From: Pseudidiomarina indica
GTDB taxonomy: Bacteria > Pseudomonadota > Gammaproteobacteria > Enterobacterales > Alteromonadaceae
Direction: 5' to 3'
Assembly: GCA_029279945.1 (NCBI GenBank)
Contig: JAJUHK010000006.1
Span: 52,570-116,569, forward strand
DNA: 64,000 bases
The position numbers and the translations under genes are program-made. The notes under the pieces are model-generated. The model was not told the origin of the DNA, ran no database searches, and saw nothing but the letters and a program-made list of their open reading frames with translations. Positions 18,872-29,593 of this stretch are shown one piece after another. How positions within the stretch are numbered: position 1 is the first letter of the stretch; each line of letters opens with the position of its first letter.

Positions 18872-20116
18872 ATGACCGATTTTCGCAAACAAGCGTTGGA
18901 CTATCACGCACTCCCCACCCCTGGCAAAATCAGCATTGAACTGACCAAACCTGCGGAAACGAGTAAAGATTTAGCATTAGCCTATAGTCCTGGAGTCGCT
19001 GAGCCTGTTCGTGCCATCGCGGAAAATCCTGATGATGTGTATAAATACACGGCTAAAGGCAATTTAGTAGCGGTCATATCAAATGGCACTGCGATTCTCG
19101 GATTAGGGAATTTAGGACCCATGGCATCAAAGCCTGTTATGGAGGGGAAAGCCTTATTATTCAAGCGTTTTGCTGGGTTGGACGCCATTGATATTGAAGT
19201 GACCCATCGAACCACGCAAGACTTCATCAATACCGTTGCCAACATTGCTGATAGTTTTGGTGGCGTTAACCTTGAAGATATTAAAGCACCCGAATGCTTT
19301 GAAATTGAACAAGCGCTTATTAATCGGTGTGAAGTCCCCATTTTCCATGATGACCAGCATGGTACTGCCATTGTCACCGCAGCAGGCCTGCTCAATGCGT
19401 TGGAAATACAAGGCAAATCGTTGCCGAAGTCCAGAATCGTGTGTTTGGGTGCTGGCGCAGCTGCGATTGCTTGTATGGAATTATTGATCAAGTGCGGCGC
19501 GCAGCGAGAAAATATTTATATGCTTGATTCGAAAGGGGTCATTCATACCCGCCGCGAAGATTTAAATGAATATAAATCGTTGTTTGCCAACAACACCGAT
19601 AAGCGCACGTTGCAAGAAGTCATTACGGAAGCTGACGTATTTGTTGGGGTATCAGGGCCAAACTTATTAGCACCAGATGATTTGAAATTAATGGCAGCCA
19701 ACCCGATCGTGTTTGCTTGTTCGAACCCTGATCCTGAAATTAAGCCAGAAATCGCCCTTGCCGCACGAGACGATTTAATCATGGCAACGGGCCGTTCGGA
19801 TTACCCGAACCAAGTCAACAATGTGTTGTGTTTCCCGTTTATTTTCCGTGGCGCACTCGATGTCCGTGCCAAAGCAATTAACGACGAAATGAAGCTTGCC
19901 GCTGTGGAGGCAATTCGACAATTAGCCAAAGAGCCAGTACCAGAAACTGTGTTAAAGGCCGCTGGCGTGAGCAAGTTAGAATTTGGCCCAGAGTACATTA
20001 TTCCGAAACCAATGGATCCACGGTTGCGGACGCGAGTCTCAAAAGCGGTTGCTGAAGCCGCTGTCGTCTCGGGTGTTGCACGAATTGATCTTCCTAAAAA
20101 TTATATGGCGGAATAA
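18872..20116 (+). CDS. NAD(P)-dependent malic enzyme, short form
   Basis: Oxidative decarboxylation of malate to pyruvate. 414 residues: the malic N domain (AYSPGVAEPV; then GNLVAVISNGTAILGLGNLGP; IEVTHRTTQDF) and the NAD-binding domain (LGAGAAAIACMELL; FACSNPDPEI). It is MaeB-like in sequence but ends after the catalytic domains, without the phosphotransacetylase-like domain of E. coli MaeB. Cofactor preference cannot be read from sequence. It stands between rpmE and priA. Confidence 0.93.
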   Translation: MTDFRKQALDYHALPTPGKISIELTKPAETSKDLALAYSPGVAEPVRAIAENPDDVYKYTAKGNLVAVISNGTAILGLGNLGPMASKPVMEGKALLFKRFAGLDAIDIEVTHRTTQDFINTVANIADSFGGVNLEDIKAPECFEIEQALINRCEVPIFHDDQHGTAIVTAAGLLNALEIQGKSLPKSRIVCLGAGAAAIACMELLIKCGAQRENIYMLDSKGVIHTRREDLNEYKSLFANNTDKRTLQEVITEADVFVGVSGPNLLAPDDLKLMAANPIVFACSNPDPEIKPEIALAARDDLIMATGRSDYPNQVNNVLCFPFIFRGALDVRAKAINDEMKLAAVEAIRQLAKEPVPETVLKAAGVSKLEFGPEYIIPKPMDPRLRTRVSKAVAEAAVVSGVARIDLPKNYMAE

Positions 20117-20130
20117 TTCCCCGAATGATT

Positions 20131-20145
20131 AACGCCTGCGGCGTT
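20131..20145 (+). terminator. Small hairpin after the malic enzyme gene
   Basis: AACGCC-TGC-GGCGTT, then TTCAAGG. Six-bp stem without a T run, ending 20 bp before priA. Weak terminator candidate. Confidence 0.35.
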
Positions 20146-20164
20146 TCAAGGTACACTGTGCGGC

Positions 20165-22339
20165 ATGACAGCGATAATTCAGGCCGCACTGCCGGTACCA
20201 CTAGCACGGGTATTTGACTATGATCACACCTCCGCACTGCCAGCGGGGGTGCGTGTACGCGTACCCTTTGGGCGACGGCAGCTCGTCGGTGTTGTGACAG
20301 GTACTACCACAACCGCAGATGAACGTTTTCAACGTAAACCAATCACGGCCGTTCTCGATACCGAACCGTTGTGGCCCACTCCTTTATGGGAGTTGTTACT
20401 GTGGGCCGCAGACTACTATCATCATCCGTTGGGTGAGGTAATACATCATGCTATGCCGGTATTACTCCGTCAGGGTGAACCGGCGAACTATCAAGCGACG
20501 ATTCGCTATGAGTTAACGGCTGCAGGACGACAGGTCCAGCTCACTGACGTGAAACGGGCTATGCAGCAGCAGCGTCTTCTCGCAGCGCTTCAACATGCGC
20601 CATTGTTGAGTCGTGATATTCGTCTGCACGAATACTCATCCAGTGCCCTGAAAGCATTACAAGATAAAGGCTGGGTAGCCGCTATTGAACACCATCCGGC
20701 ACCAGCCCAAAGTTGGCAGCTTGAAGTGGCCGCAGAACCGCTGCAATTAAACCCCGAACAAGCGTTAGCGGTGGCTGCCATTAGTGCTGTGAACGATCAT
20801 CAAACATTTTTGCTCGAAGGGGTGACTGGCAGTGGTAAAACTGAGGTTTATTTACAGGTCATGGCAGAGGTTTTGCGCCGTGGTCAACAGGTACTGGTTC
20901 TTGTTCCTGAGATTGGGTTGACGCCGCAAACACTTAAGCGCTTTCAAGAGCGTTTTGCCGTTCCAATTGTCATGTTGCATTCAGCATTAACTGATCGCGA
21001 ACGACTCGATGCATGGTTAGATGCCCGCGGTGGGCATGCAGCCATTATTATTGGGACACGCTCGGCAATTTTTACGCCCTGCAAAGCCTTGGGCATGATT
21101 ATTGTCGATGAGGAACATGATGCCTCGTTAAAGCAGCAAGACGGCTTTCGCTATCATGCACGTGATTTAGCGGTTAAACGTGGCTATGAGGAAGGTGTTC
21201 CAGTTGTTCTAGGCTCAGCGACCCCCTCATTTGAAACGTTGAACAATGCCCTAAATCAACGTTATGCCCATTTGCAATTACGACGGCGAGCGGGGCAAGC
21301 GAAGCCGGTGCAACAAGTGCTGTTGGATATCAAAAATCAACAGCTCAAGGCGGGATTATCAACACCGTTGTTGAAATTAATGGGTGAGCACTTAGCCGCT
21401 GGCCAGCAAGTTTTATTGTTTTTGAATCGACGGGGTTATGCGCCCGCCTTGTTGTGTCATGAATGTGGTTGGCTCGCACAATGCCAGCGCTGTGATGCGT
21501 ATTACACTGTTCATCAAGGCAGTCGCCAACTGTTGTGCCATCATTGTGGCGCGCAGCAACCATTAACCCCTCAATGTGGTGATTGCGGATCGACACAGTT
21601 GATTGGCCGGGGGGTGGGTACGGAACAGTTAGAGCAAGTGTTACAAGCTGAATTTCCCGACTATAAAGTGCTACGGATTGATCGCGATAGCACGCGTCGT
21701 AAGGGAAGTTTACAGCGTCATTTGCAAGATGCGCATGACCATAAGTATTCCATCCTGGTGGGTACCCAAATGCTGGCAAAAGGGCATCATTTTCCAGATG
21801 TTACCCTCGTTGCATTGTTAGATGTTGATGGCGCTTTGTATAGTTCGGATTTTCGTGCAGCAGAGCGGCTTGGTCAGTTGTACACACAAGTTGCAGGGCG
21901 CTCGGGGCGAGCTAGTAAGGCTGGCACAGTCGTGATCCAAACTCATCATCCAGAACATGAATTGATTCAAGATTTGATCCATAACGGGTATCATCACTTT
22001 TCAACGACTGCGTTGTTAGAACGGCAACTGACGCAACTGCCACCGTTTAGCTATCAAGCCTTATTTCGTGCTGAAGCGACTCACGCAAGCTCAGCAATTG
22101 AAGCATTAATGGCTATTGCAGCATTATTTCCACAGCGTGATGATATGATTGTGTTTGGTCCAATTCCTGCCGTGATGGAACGCCGGGCGGGTCGGTATCG
22201 TTATCAATTATTGCTGCAAACAACGCAACGCGGTTTACGAGCACAGGCATTACGTTATGTGGTGCCGCAATTGGAGCAGTTGCCACAATTAAGGAAAGTC
22301 CGTTGGTCGCTGGATGTTGACCCACAAGACTTTAGTTAG
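20165..22339 (+). CDS. priA: Primosomal replication restart helicase PriA
   Basis: 3'-5' helicase that recognises stalled forks and reloads the replisome. 724 residues. N-terminal DNA-binding domain (ALPVPLARVFDY ... VRVPFG), Walker A GVTGSGKT (219-226), DEEH (315-318), and an eight-cysteine zinc cluster starting at C431 (CHECGWLAQCQRC ... CHHCG ... CGDCG) inside the helicase, as in the family. Usual length. Confidence 0.97.
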   Translation: MTAIIQAALPVPLARVFDYDHTSALPAGVRVRVPFGRRQLVGVVTGTTTTADERFQRKPITAVLDTEPLWPTPLWELLLWAADYYHHPLGEVIHHAMPVLLRQGEPANYQATIRYELTAAGRQVQLTDVKRAMQQQRLLAALQHAPLLSRDIRLHEYSSSALKALQDKGWVAAIEHHPAPAQSWQLEVAAEPLQLNPEQALAVAAISAVNDHQTFLLEGVTGSGKTEVYLQVMAEVLRRGQQVLVLVPEIGLTPQTLKRFQERFAVPIVMLHSALTDRERLDAWLDARGGHAAIIIGTRSAIFTPCKALGMIIVDEEHDASLKQQDGFRYHARDLAVKRGYEEGVPVVLGSATPSFETLNNALNQRYAHLQLRRRAGQAKPVQQVLLDIKNQQLKAGLSTPLLKLMGEHLAAGQQVLLFLNRRGYAPALLCHECGWLAQCQRCDAYYTVHQGSRQLLCHHCGAQQPLTPQCGDCGSTQLIGRGVGTEQLEQVLQAEFPDYKVLRIDRDSTRRKGSLQRHLQDAHDHKYSILVGTQMLAKGHHFPDVTLVALLDVDGALYSSDFRAAERLGQLYTQVAGRSGRASKAGTVVIQTHHPEHELIQDLIHNGYHHFSTTALLERQLTQLPPFSYQALFRAEATHASSAIEALMAIAALFPQRDDMIVFGPIPAVMERRAGRYRYQLLLQTTQRGLRAQALRYVVPQLEQLPQLRKVRWSLDVDPQDFS

Positions 22340-22426
22340 CTCCTAAAAACCGCTAAAATACAGTGTTTACTAGATCGCCCATCGGACGACCATCGAATCA
22401 CGCGTTTTCATGTAAGGTTAGAGTGA

Positions 22427-24169
22427 ATGAAAGAACAGTTGGAATCCCTCCTTGCCACTGCAGTGGCAACATTACAGCAACAAGGAACCCTCCCTGCTGA
22501 TGCTTCTGTGCGTATTCAGTTAGATCGTCCACGAGATAAAAGCCATGGTGATTTTGCGACTAACTTAGCGATGATGTTGGCAAAACCTGCGCAAATGAAT
22601 CCGCGGGCGTTGGCAGAAGCGATTATTGCTGCGATTCCAGCTAATTCGATTTTGGCAGCCAGTGATATTGCAGGGCCAGGATTTATTAACTTCACCATTA
22701 GCCAACAGCAATTATTGCAACAGCTAGAACGAGCATACGCGGATGAGCGCTTAGGTGTTGAACGAACCGCCACGCCAAAAACTGTGGTGATTGATTATTC
22801 CTCACCGAACCTTGCCAAAGAAATGCACGTTGGACACTTGCGGTCGGCTATTATTGGTGACTCAGTCGCACGCGTCGTGGAGTTTTTAGGACATCGTGTT
22901 ATTCGGCAGAACCACGTCGGCGACTGGGGTACTCAGTTTGGAATGTTGTTGGCTTATATGGAAGAGCTGGATACTGATGCTCTGAATATGGAGCTGAGTA
23001 ACCTTGAAACCTTCTATAAAGCAGCCAAAAAGCGCTTTGACGAAAGCGAGGAATTTGCACAGCGTGCACGTGAGTTGGTGGTAGCCCTACAATCAGGTGA
23101 ACCTAAGTGCCGGGCGTTGTGGCAGCAGTTTATAGATATCTCACTCAGTCATTGTCAGGAAGTCTATGATCGCTTGGGAGTCCAATTGACCCGCGCTGAC
23201 GTTATGGCTGAGAGCGCCTACAACGATGATTTACCCAATGTAGTTGAAGATTTGCGCAAGCAAGGCTTGTTAGTTGAAGACCAAGGCGCACAGTGTGTGT
23301 TCTTAGAAGAGTTTAAGAACAAAGATGGTGAAGCGCTGCCGGTTATCGTCCAAAAATCAGGGGGTGGTTACTTGTATGCCACCACAGATCTTGCCGCTAT
23401 CCGTTACCGTCAGAACGTGTTAAAGGGTGATCACCTGATGTACTTTGTCGACCAACGGCAAGGGCTGCATTTCCAACAAATCTTTACGTTAGCGCGTAAA
23501 GCTGGCTTTGCCCGTCCTGATTTACAGCTGGATCACTTTGGCTTTGGTACCGTTATGGGTAAAGATGGGCGACCTTATAAGAGCCGTGATGGTGGTGTGA
23601 CCAAGCTGGCTGATTTGCTGGATGAAGCTGAGAAGCGGGCACTGGCGTTGGTACAAGAAAAAAATAATACCCTGACCGCAGAAGAACAGCTTAACGTCGC
23701 TCGCGTGGTTGGGATCAGTTCGGTTAAATATGCCGATCTCTCTAAAAACCGCATGAGTGATTACATTTTTGATTGGGACACCATGCTAAGTTTTGAAGGC
23801 AATACTGCGCCATACTTGCTCTATGCCTACACCCGCGTTAATAGTGTGTTTAGTCGGGCGCAAGTTGACCCTTCTGCCATTGACGGGCAGTTTGTGCTGA
23901 ATGATGAACGTGAGTTGAATCTCGCTAACCTGTTGGTGCGGTTCAATGAAGTGGTGCATAGCGTTGCGGATAAAGCAATGCCCCACTTTTTGTGCGGTTA
24001 CCTGTATGATGTTGCCGGAGCATTCTCGAGTTTCTACGAGGCGTGCTCTATTTTGCACCATGATGACGAAGCGATTCGTCAAAGTCGCTTAAAGCTAGCT
24101 GCTTTGACCGCAAAAACCTTGCGCCAAGGGCTAGCGTTACTTGGTATTCCTACGCTTGAGAAGATGTAA
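22427..24169 (+). CDS. argS: Arginyl-tRNA synthetase
   Basis: Class I synthetase, 580 residues. HIGH-type motif H134-V-G-H137 in [15 protein letters not shown], and [13 protein letters not shown] standing in for the KMSKS loop, as is usual in ArgS. The C-terminal DALR anticodon domain begins near residue 460. Follows priA by 87 bp and is followed after 2 bp by the SPOR-domain gene. Confidence 0.97.
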   Translation: MKEQLESLLATAVATLQQQGTLPADASVRIQLDRPRDKSHGDFATNLAMMLAKPAQMNPRALAEAIIAAIPANSILAASDIAGPGFINFTISQQQLLQQLERAYADERLGVERTATPKTVVIDYSSPNLAKEMHVGHLRSAIIGDSVARVVEFLGHRVIRQNHVGDWGTQFGMLLAYMEELDTDALNMELSNLETFYKAAKKRFDESEEFAQRARELVVALQSGEPKCRALWQQFIDISLSHCQEVYDRLGVQLTRADVMAESAYNDDLPNVVEDLRKQGLLVEDQGAQCVFLEEFKNKDGEALPVIVQKSGGGYLYATTDLAAIRYRQNVLKGDHLMYFVDQRQGLHFQQIFTLARKAGFARPDLQLDHFGFGTVMGKDGRPYKSRDGGVTKLADLLDEAEKRALALVQEKNNTLTAEEQLNVARVVGISSVKYADLSKNRMSDYIFDWDTMLSFEGNTAPYLLYAYTRVNSVFSRAQVDPSAIDGQFVLNDERELNLANLLVRFNEVVHSVADKAMPHFLCGYLYDVAGAFSSFYEACSILHHDDEAIRQSRLKLAALTAKTLRQGLALLGIPTLEKM

Positions 24170-24171
24170 CT

Positions 24172-24723
24172 ATGGATTACGCCAATCGGAAGCGTCCAGC
24201 CCCTCGAAGACCACCTAAAAAAACCAAGAAAGCAGCAGCTCGTCCTACTGTTTCATGGTGGGTGGTGCTGCTTGCTATTGTCCTAGTCACGGGATTCGTT
24301 TGGTTATTGGTGACCATTTCGGGTCAATCTAAACAAGTACCGTCCTCTAGTCCAACAGTGGAGGTGCCCGCGATACAGCAGCAACCCCAGCAAAAATTGC
24401 CAGAAAAGCCTGAAGAGCGTTGGCAATATATTGAAGAGTTGGAAAATCAGGAAGTCATCGTGGATGTTCCTGAGCGTGAAGTGGGGCCACCTAAACTGAT
24501 GCAGTGTGGCTCATTCCGTAATCGCTCTGATGCGGAAGAAATGCGAGCGATGATAGCGATGCTAGGGATGGAAGCCCAAGTGCGCACTACTGAAGGTTCG
24601 AACGGTGTTTGGCACCGCGTTATTTTAGGCCCCTATGAAGGCCGTCGTGCTGCTGAGGCTGATCGCCATAAGTTGCAGCGCGGTAAAATCAACGGGTGCC
24701 AAATCTGGAACTGGAATTTATAA
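24172..24723 (+). CDS. ftsN: FtsN-like SPOR-domain cell division protein
   Basis: 183 residues: basic cytoplasmic N-terminus (KRPAPRRPPKKTKK), one membrane helix (about 29-49), Pro/Gln-rich linker and a C-terminal SPOR domain (about 107-183, LMQCGSFRNRSDAEEMRAMI ... WHRVILGPYEGRRAAE) that binds denuded peptidoglycan at the septum. Position between argS and hslV matches ftsN of related genera. It is shorter than E. coli FtsN (319). It starts 2 bp after the argS stop. Confidence 0.88.
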   Translation: MDYANRKRPAPRRPPKKTKKAAARPTVSWWVVLLAIVLVTGFVWLLVTISGQSKQVPSSSPTVEVPAIQQQPQQKLPEKPEERWQYIEELENQEVIVDVPEREVGPPKLMQCGSFRNRSDAEEMRAMIAMLGMEAQVRTTEGSNGVWHRVILGPYEGRRAAEADRHKLQRGKINGCQIWNWNL

Positions 24724-24736
24724 CCCTTCCCCATTG
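24711..24736 (+). promoter_or_regulatory. Candidate sigma32 promoter of hslVU
   Basis: CCCCATTG (24729-24736) fits the heat-shock -10 (CCCCATnT). Upstream are two -35-like elements, CTGGAAC (24705-24711) and CTGGAAT (24711-24717), against CTTGAAA, at 17 and 11 bp spacing. It overlaps the 3' end of ftsN. hslVU is a classical sigma32 operon. Confidence 0.55.
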
Positions 24737-24746
24737 AAATTCGCAA

Positions 24747-24788
24747 ATACGTCCTCATAACTGGTTCATAGCAACCAAGAGGACGTAT
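24747..24788 (+). promoter_or_regulatory. hslV leader hairpin covering the ribosome binding site
   Basis: A 10-bp stem ATACGTCCTC (24747-24756) / GAGGACGTAT (24779-24788), with an inner 5-bp stem TGGTT (24762-24766) / AACCA (24773-24777). The right arm contains the GAGG Shine-Dalgarno 8 bp before the hslV GTG, so the folded leader would block initiation. E. coli hslVU also has a functional 5' UTR stem-loop. Confidence 0.65.
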
Positions 24789-24790
24789 CT

Positions 24791-25327
24791 GTGACTACTA
24801 TCGTATCTGTCCGTCGCGGTGACAAAGTTGTCATCGGTGGCGATGGCCAAGTTTCCCTTGGCAATACCATTATGAAAGGTAACGCTCGTAAAGTTCGCCG
24901 TTTGTACAACAATCAAGTGTTGGCCGGCTTTGCTGGCGGTACTGCCGATGCCTTCACCCTATTTGAACGTTTAGACAAGAAGTTAGAAACCCATCAAGGT
25001 AACTTGATGCGGGCCGCTGTTGAACTCGCCAAAGATTGGCGAACAGACCGTGCTCTGCGTCGGTTAGAAGCCATGTTGGTGGTTGCTGATAAGCATTATT
25101 CTTTGCTCATTAGCGGTAACGGTGATGTGATTGAGCCAGAAAATGACTTAATTGCGATTGGTTCCGGGGGCGCCTATGCCCAAGCTGCCGCCACCGCATT
25201 GCTCGAGAACACTGACTTAAGTGCTCGTGAAATCGTTGAAAAAGCGCTGACGATTGCAGGCAATATTTGTGTCTACACCAACAGCTATCAAACCATTGAA
25301 GAACAGGAGTCGGTCGCTCATGTCTGA
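24791..25327 (+). CDS. hslV: ATP-dependent protease HslVU, peptidase subunit
   Basis: Threonine protease forming the HslV dodecamer. 178 residues, starting [20 protein letters not shown]; Thr2 becomes the N-terminal nucleophile after Met removal, and [18 protein letters not shown] and [11 protein letters not shown] are conserved. The GTG start is the only one that leaves the catalytic Thr in place. Overlaps hslU by 8 bp. Confidence 0.97.
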   Translation: MTTIVSVRRGDKVVIGGDGQVSLGNTIMKGNARKVRRLYNNQVLAGFAGGTADAFTLFERLDKKLETHQGNLMRAAVELAKDWRTDRALRRLEAMLVVADKHYSLLISGNGDVIEPENDLIAIGSGGAYAQAAATALLENTDLSAREIVEKALTIAGNICVYTNSYQTIEEQESVAHV

Positions 25328-26657
25328 TATGACCCCCCGCGAAATCGTCGATGAATTAAATCGCCACATTGTTGGTCAAGAGAATGCCAAGAAAGCAGTT
25401 GCTGTGGCATTGCGTAACCGTTGGCGGCGGATGCAGTTGGATGAAGATCTGCGGCACGAAGTAACGCCGAAAAACATTCTCATGATTGGCCCAACCGGCG
25501 TGGGTAAAACTGAAATTGCCCGCCGTTTGGCAAAGTTAGCCAACGCTCCATTTATAAAAGTGGAAGCAACCAAGTTCACTGAAGTGGGTTATGTGGGTAA
25601 AGAAGTTGAATCTATTATTCGCGACTTGACCGATGCTGCGGTGAAGCAAACCCGTGAGCAAATGATGCAGAAAGTTCGCCATCGCGCGGAAGAAGCCGCG
25701 GAAGAGCGGATTTTGGATGCTTTGCTACCCCCGCCGAAAAAGGGGGGTTGGGCGGATGAGCAGGAAGAGCCACGTGAGCAATCTAATACGCGGCAAATTT
25801 TTCGGAAAAAGCTGCGTGAAGGCCAATTAGACGATAAAGAAATTGAAATTGAAATCAGCATGCCACAGCTTGGTGTGGAAATTATGGCACCGCCTGGCAT
25901 GGAAGAAATGACATCACAATTGCAGAGTCTCTTCCAGAATATTAACAGCGGTCGCAGCAAGCCGAAGAAGATGAAGATCAAAGATGCAATGAAGCAGCTC
26001 GTCGAAGAGGAAGCAGCGAAAATGCTGAACCCTGAAGATATTAAAGAGCAAGCGCTGCAATCCGTTGAGCAAAACGGCATTGTGTTCCTCGATGAAATAG
26101 ACAAGATTTGTAAGCGTGGCGACGTGTCAGGTCCTGATGTTTCTCGTGAAGGAGTACAACGCGACTTACTACCCCTGGTGGAAGGCACGACGGTGTCCAC
26201 TAAACATGGTATGGTAAAAACCGATCACATCTTGTTTATTGCTTCAGGTGCATTCCAAATGTCGAAGCCGTCGGATTTGATCCCTGAGTTACAAGGTCGA
26301 TTACCCATTCGGGTTGAGTTGCAAGCCTTAACCAGTGCTGACTTTGTACGAATTTTAACTGAGCCAAATGCGTCATTGACCACCCAATACAAGGCGTTAA
26401 TGGCAACCGAAGGGGTCAACATTGACTTCACCTCGGACGGTATTGAAAAAATTGCTGAAATGGCTTTCCAGGTCAATGAAACGACAGAAAATATTGGTGC
26501 CCGTCGATTACACACAGTGCTCGAGCGACTCATGGAAGACATTTCGTTCAAAGCCAGTGATCTGACCGGTCAACATATCACCATTGACGCAGATTATGTG
26601 ACTGCTCATCTTGGTGAATTAGCACAAGATGAAGATTTAAGTCGCTTTATTTTGTAG
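25320..26657 (+). CDS. hslU: ATP-dependent protease HslVU, ATPase subunit
   Basis: AAA+ unfoldase that feeds HslV. 445 residues from the ATG at 25320. Walker A GPTGVGKT (57-64), Walker B FLDEIDKI, an inserted I domain (about 110-240, [14 protein letters not shown]) and the C-terminal sensor region [18 protein letters not shown]. It ends LSRFIL, the tail that docks into HslV. The frame is open for 22 codons upstream, inside hslV; the chosen start has AGGAG 10 bp before it. Confidence 0.97.
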   Translation: MSDMTPREIVDELNRHIVGQENAKKAVAVALRNRWRRMQLDEDLRHEVTPKNILMIGPTGVGKTEIARRLAKLANAPFIKVEATKFTEVGYVGKEVESIIRDLTDAAVKQTREQMMQKVRHRAEEAAEERILDALLPPPKKGGWADEQEEPREQSNTRQIFRKKLREGQLDDKEIEIEISMPQLGVEIMAPPGMEEMTSQLQSLFQNINSGRSKPKKMKIKDAMKQLVEEEAAKMLNPEDIKEQALQSVEQNGIVFLDEIDKICKRGDVSGPDVSREGVQRDLLPLVEGTTVSTKHGMVKTDHILFIASGAFQMSKPSDLIPELQGRLPIRVELQALTSADFVRILTEPNASLTTQYKALMATEGVNIDFTSDGIEKIAEMAFQVNETTENIGARRLHTVLERLMEDISFKASDLTGQHITIDADYVTAHLGELAQDEDLSRFIL

Positions 26658-26669
26658 TCCATTCCCTCC

Positions 26670-26697
26670 GCCGCTTTTGCAGTCACGCAGAAGCGGC
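26670..26697 (+). terminator. Hairpin after hslU
   Basis: GCCGCTT (26670-26676) pairs with AAGCGGC (26691-26697), with TGC/GCA inside. No T run follows; instead TATACT (26698-26703) could be a -10 for rraA. A second small hairpin, GCTTAG-CAA-CTAAGC (26707-26721), lies in the rraA leader. Confidence 0.4.
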
Positions 26698-26749
26698 TAT
26701 ACTGTGGCTTAGCAACTAAGCGCTAAGTCATCATCTCAGGGGAAAAATA

Positions 26750-27235
26750 ATGGAATACAACACATCAGAACTTTGTGATCTCTACCCAGACCTTGTCGAT
26801 GTGGTTGAACCCATGTTCATTCACTATGGCGGGCGTTTGTCATTCGGTGGCCAGCTCGTGGTGGTCAAATGTTTTGAAGACAAAGGTGTGATTGAAGAGG
26901 TGGTGCAACAGCCAGGCACTGGCAAAGTATTGTTAGTTGACGGTGGTGGTTCAATGCGCCGTGCGTTAATCGATATTGCCGTGGCTGACATCGCTTTTGA
27001 TAACGATTGGGAAGGGATTATCTGCTATGGTGCCGTGCGTGATGTTGATGCGCTGGAAGAGCTGGATATGGGAATTATGGCGATAGCTGCCATCCCGGTT
27101 GGTGCACCTAGTGAAGGTATCGGTGAAGTTGATGTGGCAGTGAACTTCGGCGGCGTCACCTTCTTACCAGAAGATCACCTTTACGCCGACAGCACCGGTA
27201 TTATCATTTCTCCTGAGCCACTTGATATCGAATAA
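26750..27235 (+). CDS. rraA: RNase E inhibitor RraA
   Basis: Trimeric protein that binds RNase E and helicases and lowers mRNA decay. 161 residues with the family core [39 protein letters not shown]. It was once annotated as MenG methyltransferase, but the family lacks a SAM motif, and none is seen here. Strong GGGG ribosome site. hutG follows after 6 bp. Confidence 0.95.
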   Translation: MEYNTSELCDLYPDLVDVVEPMFIHYGGRLSFGGQLVVVKCFEDKGVIEEVVQQPGTGKVLLVDGGGSMRRALIDIAVADIAFDNDWEGIICYGAVRDVDALEELDMGIMAIAAIPVGAPSEGIGEVDVAVNFGGVTFLPEDHLYADSTGIIISPEPLDIE

Positions 27236-27241
27236 CCAACG

Positions 27242-28288
27242 ATGTTCTTAACTCCCATTGAAGCGGCAGCTTGGTTTACACCACGCGCTGGCGAATTACG
27301 TTTAGGGCAACGGGTCCATTGCTTGCCGGCAGTGGACACTGCCGCAGCCTATCGGGAACAATTACACCGAGCTTGGGATCAAGGGCAACGCATTGCTATC
27401 CTAGGCGTCCCTGAATCGATAGGCCCGCGCGCTAATTTAGGGCGTGGTGGTGCTGAGCATGCTTTCGCAGCAGCATTGCGAGGGCTGTTATCGTTGCAAG
27501 ATAACCCCATGATACCAGCCCAAGAGTTGCTCTTGGTGGGTCAGGTCGATTGTACTGATCTACAACAGCAAGGGGATGCCTTACGTAGCAGTGATCCGAG
27601 TGAGCTTGCGCAACTACGCGCGTTAGTCGGACGCCTTGATCAGCGTGTACAAGCAGCGTTAACACCAATCTTTGAAACAGGTTTTGATGTCATCTTGATT
27701 GGTGGTGGGCATAACAATGCTTATCCATTGATTAGTGCGTTATATCAGGCAACCAATCACCCCGTTGGGGCTGTCAATTTAGATCCCCATGCAGATTGCC
27801 GTACTCGTGAAGGGCGCCATAGTGGCAACGGCTTTAATTATGCTTACCATGAAGGCTCGCTGCGCCATTACCATGTGGTGGGTTTGCATGAAGGGAAAAA
27901 TAACGCGGAGATCCTCGCCACGTTAACCCACGCAAACTTCAGCTATTGCAGTATTCATCATCTGTATGTAGCTGACTGGCACAGTGAGTTAACAGCTATT
28001 GCTAACAAGGCAGAGGCATGGCAAGTGCCATTAGGGATTGAAGTGGATGTGGATGCGTTGCACGGCGTTCCTGCCAGTGCAATTAACTTCAATGGATTAA
28101 ATATCGCCCATGCGTACAGTTTTGTAGAGCGGTTGGCACAATTACCGCACACGCGCTATTTGCATTTAGCCGAGGCGGCACCGAGTTTACACCCAGCTGG
28201 CCGCGAAGCAGGTGATATGGCTTGTGCCCAGTTATTAAGTGAGTTAGTCCTTGCGTATCTACACGGTTTTCAACGCCGCGAGCCTTGA
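27242..28288 (+). CDS. hutG: Formimidoylglutamase
   Basis: Manganese ureohydrolase that splits formiminoglutamate to glutamate and formamide, the last step of the short histidine pathway. 348 residues with the metal-ligand motifs GGGH (154-157), DPHAD (181-185) and EVDVDALHG near 270. It follows rraA by 6 bp, so it is probably transcribed with rraA and not from a hut promoter, and it overlaps hutI tail to tail by 19 bp. Confidence 0.94.
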   Translation: MFLTPIEAAAWFTPRAGELRLGQRVHCLPAVDTAAAYREQLHRAWDQGQRIAILGVPESIGPRANLGRGGAEHAFAAALRGLLSLQDNPMIPAQELLLVGQVDCTDLQQQGDALRSSDPSELAQLRALVGRLDQRVQAALTPIFETGFDVILIGGGHNNAYPLISALYQATNHPVGAVNLDPHADCRTREGRHSGNGFNYAYHEGSLRHYHVVGLHEGKNNAEILATLTHANFSYCSIHHLYVADWHSELTAIANKAEAWQVPLGIEVDVDALHGVPASAINFNGLNIAHAYSFVERLAQLPHTRYLHLAEAAPSLHPAGREAGDMACAQLLSELVLAYLHGFQRREP

Positions 28289-29472
28289 TGCCAGCACGCG
28301 AGTAATGGGTTAATACCGTACTGATAAGTTAATGTGGCTAAATCGTCCACGTCCCACCAACATAAATCTGCACGCATGCCTTGCTTGAGTTGTCCCCGAT
28401 CGTGATAACCCAGTGCTTTCGCCGCGTTGACAGTAACACCACGTAAACATTCCTCTGGAGTGAGACGGAATAGCGTCGCTCCCATTTGTAACATCAATAG
28501 CAAACTGAAGATTGGTGAGGTACCGGGGTTGGCATCGGTTGCCAATGCAATAGGAACCTGATACTGGCGCAATAACGCGATGGGCGGCACATGAGTATCA
28601 CGCAAAAAGTAGAACGCACCTGGTAGTAAAACGGCAACCGTGCCTGCTGCTGCCATGGCTTGAATACCGGCTTCATCGAGATGTTCCAAATGATCACAGG
28701 ATAGCGCCTGATACCGCGCTGCCAAGGCACAGCCATGTTGATTGCTGAGTTGTTCTGCATGCAGTTTGACCGGTAATCCCACCGCTTGCGCCGCTTGGAA
28801 CACGCGTTCGGTTTGGGCCGGGGTAAAGCCAACGGTTTCGCAGAACGCATCGATCGCATCGGCCAAGCCTTCGCTGGCGAGGGTAGGAATAATGGTATCG
28901 CAGACGAGCTGAATGTAGCCGTCGGCATCGTCACGGTATTCTGGCGGAACCGCGTGGGCAGCTAATAAAGTGGTGGTTATTGACACGGGATGTTGCTCAG
29001 CGAGTTTACGAGCTGCCCGCAATTGCTTGCGTTCGTCAGCTAAACTTAAGCCATACCCTGATTTAATTTCCACGGTCGTGACGCCTTCAGCCATTAATGC
29101 GTTAAGGCGGGGTGTGGTTACTTGCACTAACTCGTCTTCACTGGCCGCTCGTGTAGCACGGACGGTGGCTGCAATACCGCCCCCCTTGGCGGCAATATCT
29201 GCGTAGCTTGCACCATGGAGGCGCTGGGCAAACTCATCGGCACGCGAGCCGGCCCAGACTAAGTGGGTATGGCAATCAATCAAACCTGGGGTGATGAAGC
29301 CCCCACGGCCGTCAATTTCTTCAGCAGCGGTGTGCGGTGCAGTACGACGTGGGCCAGCGTAGTGGATCTGCTGTTCATCGAAGATGAGCACACCATCGTG
29401 AATAATGCCGTAGCCGTCGCCGACCATAGTTGCGAGATTGACGTTGCTGATGCGCTGCATAGTTGTCGCCAT
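28270..29472 (-). CDS. hutI: Imidazolonepropionase
   Basis: Zinc/iron amidohydrolase, third step of histidine degradation. From the ATG at 29472 it is 400 residues with the metal motif HTH (68-70, CHTHLVWAG), [11 protein letters not shown] and [11 protein letters not shown]. The ATG is chosen over an extension of 11 codons because it has GTGGGGA 8-10 bp upstream and the extension would read through the operator. Divergent from hutC. Confidence 0.95.
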   Translation of the reverse strand: MATTMQRISNVNLATMVGDGYGIIHDGVLIFDEQQIHYAGPRRTAPHTAAEEIDGRGGFITPGLIDCHTHLVWAGSRADEFAQRLHGASYADIAAKGGGIAATVRATRAASEDELVQVTTPRLNALMAEGVTTVEIKSGYGLSLADERKQLRAARKLAEQHPVSITTTLLAAHAVPPEYRDDADGYIQLVCDTIIPTLASEGLADAIDAFCETVGFTPAQTERVFQAAQAVGLPVKLHAEQLSNQHGCALAARYQALSCDHLEHLDEAGIQAMAAAGTVAVLLPGAFYFLRDTHVPPIALLRQYQVPIALATDANPGTSPIFSLLLMLQMGATLFRLTPEECLRGVTVNAAKALGYHDRGQLKQGMRADLCWWDVDDLATLTYQYGINPLLACWHQGSRR

Positions 29473-29493
29473 GAAAAATCCCCACCTGTTTAC

Positions 29494-29505
29494 TTGTATA
29501 TACAA
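29494..29505. promoter_or_regulatory. HutC-type operator
   Basis: TTGTATATACAA, a perfect 12-bp palindrome 22 bp upstream of hutI and 88 bp upstream of hutC. It closely resembles the TTGTATGTACAA-type sites bound by HutC in Pseudomonas. On the minus strand TTTAAT lies just before it and could be the hutI -10, so bound repressor would cover the start of transcription. Confidence 0.7.
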
Positions 29506-29558
29506 TTAAAGATGCCTACACTTTAGCACAGTCTCATTCTAGTCTGAATGGTTTCAGT

Positions 29559-29574
29559 TAACCTTCGTAGGTTA
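29559..29574. promoter_or_regulatory. Small inverted repeat before hutC
   Basis: TAACCT-TCGT-AGGTTA, ending 19 bp before the hutC GTG. It may be a leader hairpin or an operator; nothing further can be said. Confidence 0.3.
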
Positions 29575-29593
29575 TGGCACGGGTTATACATTC

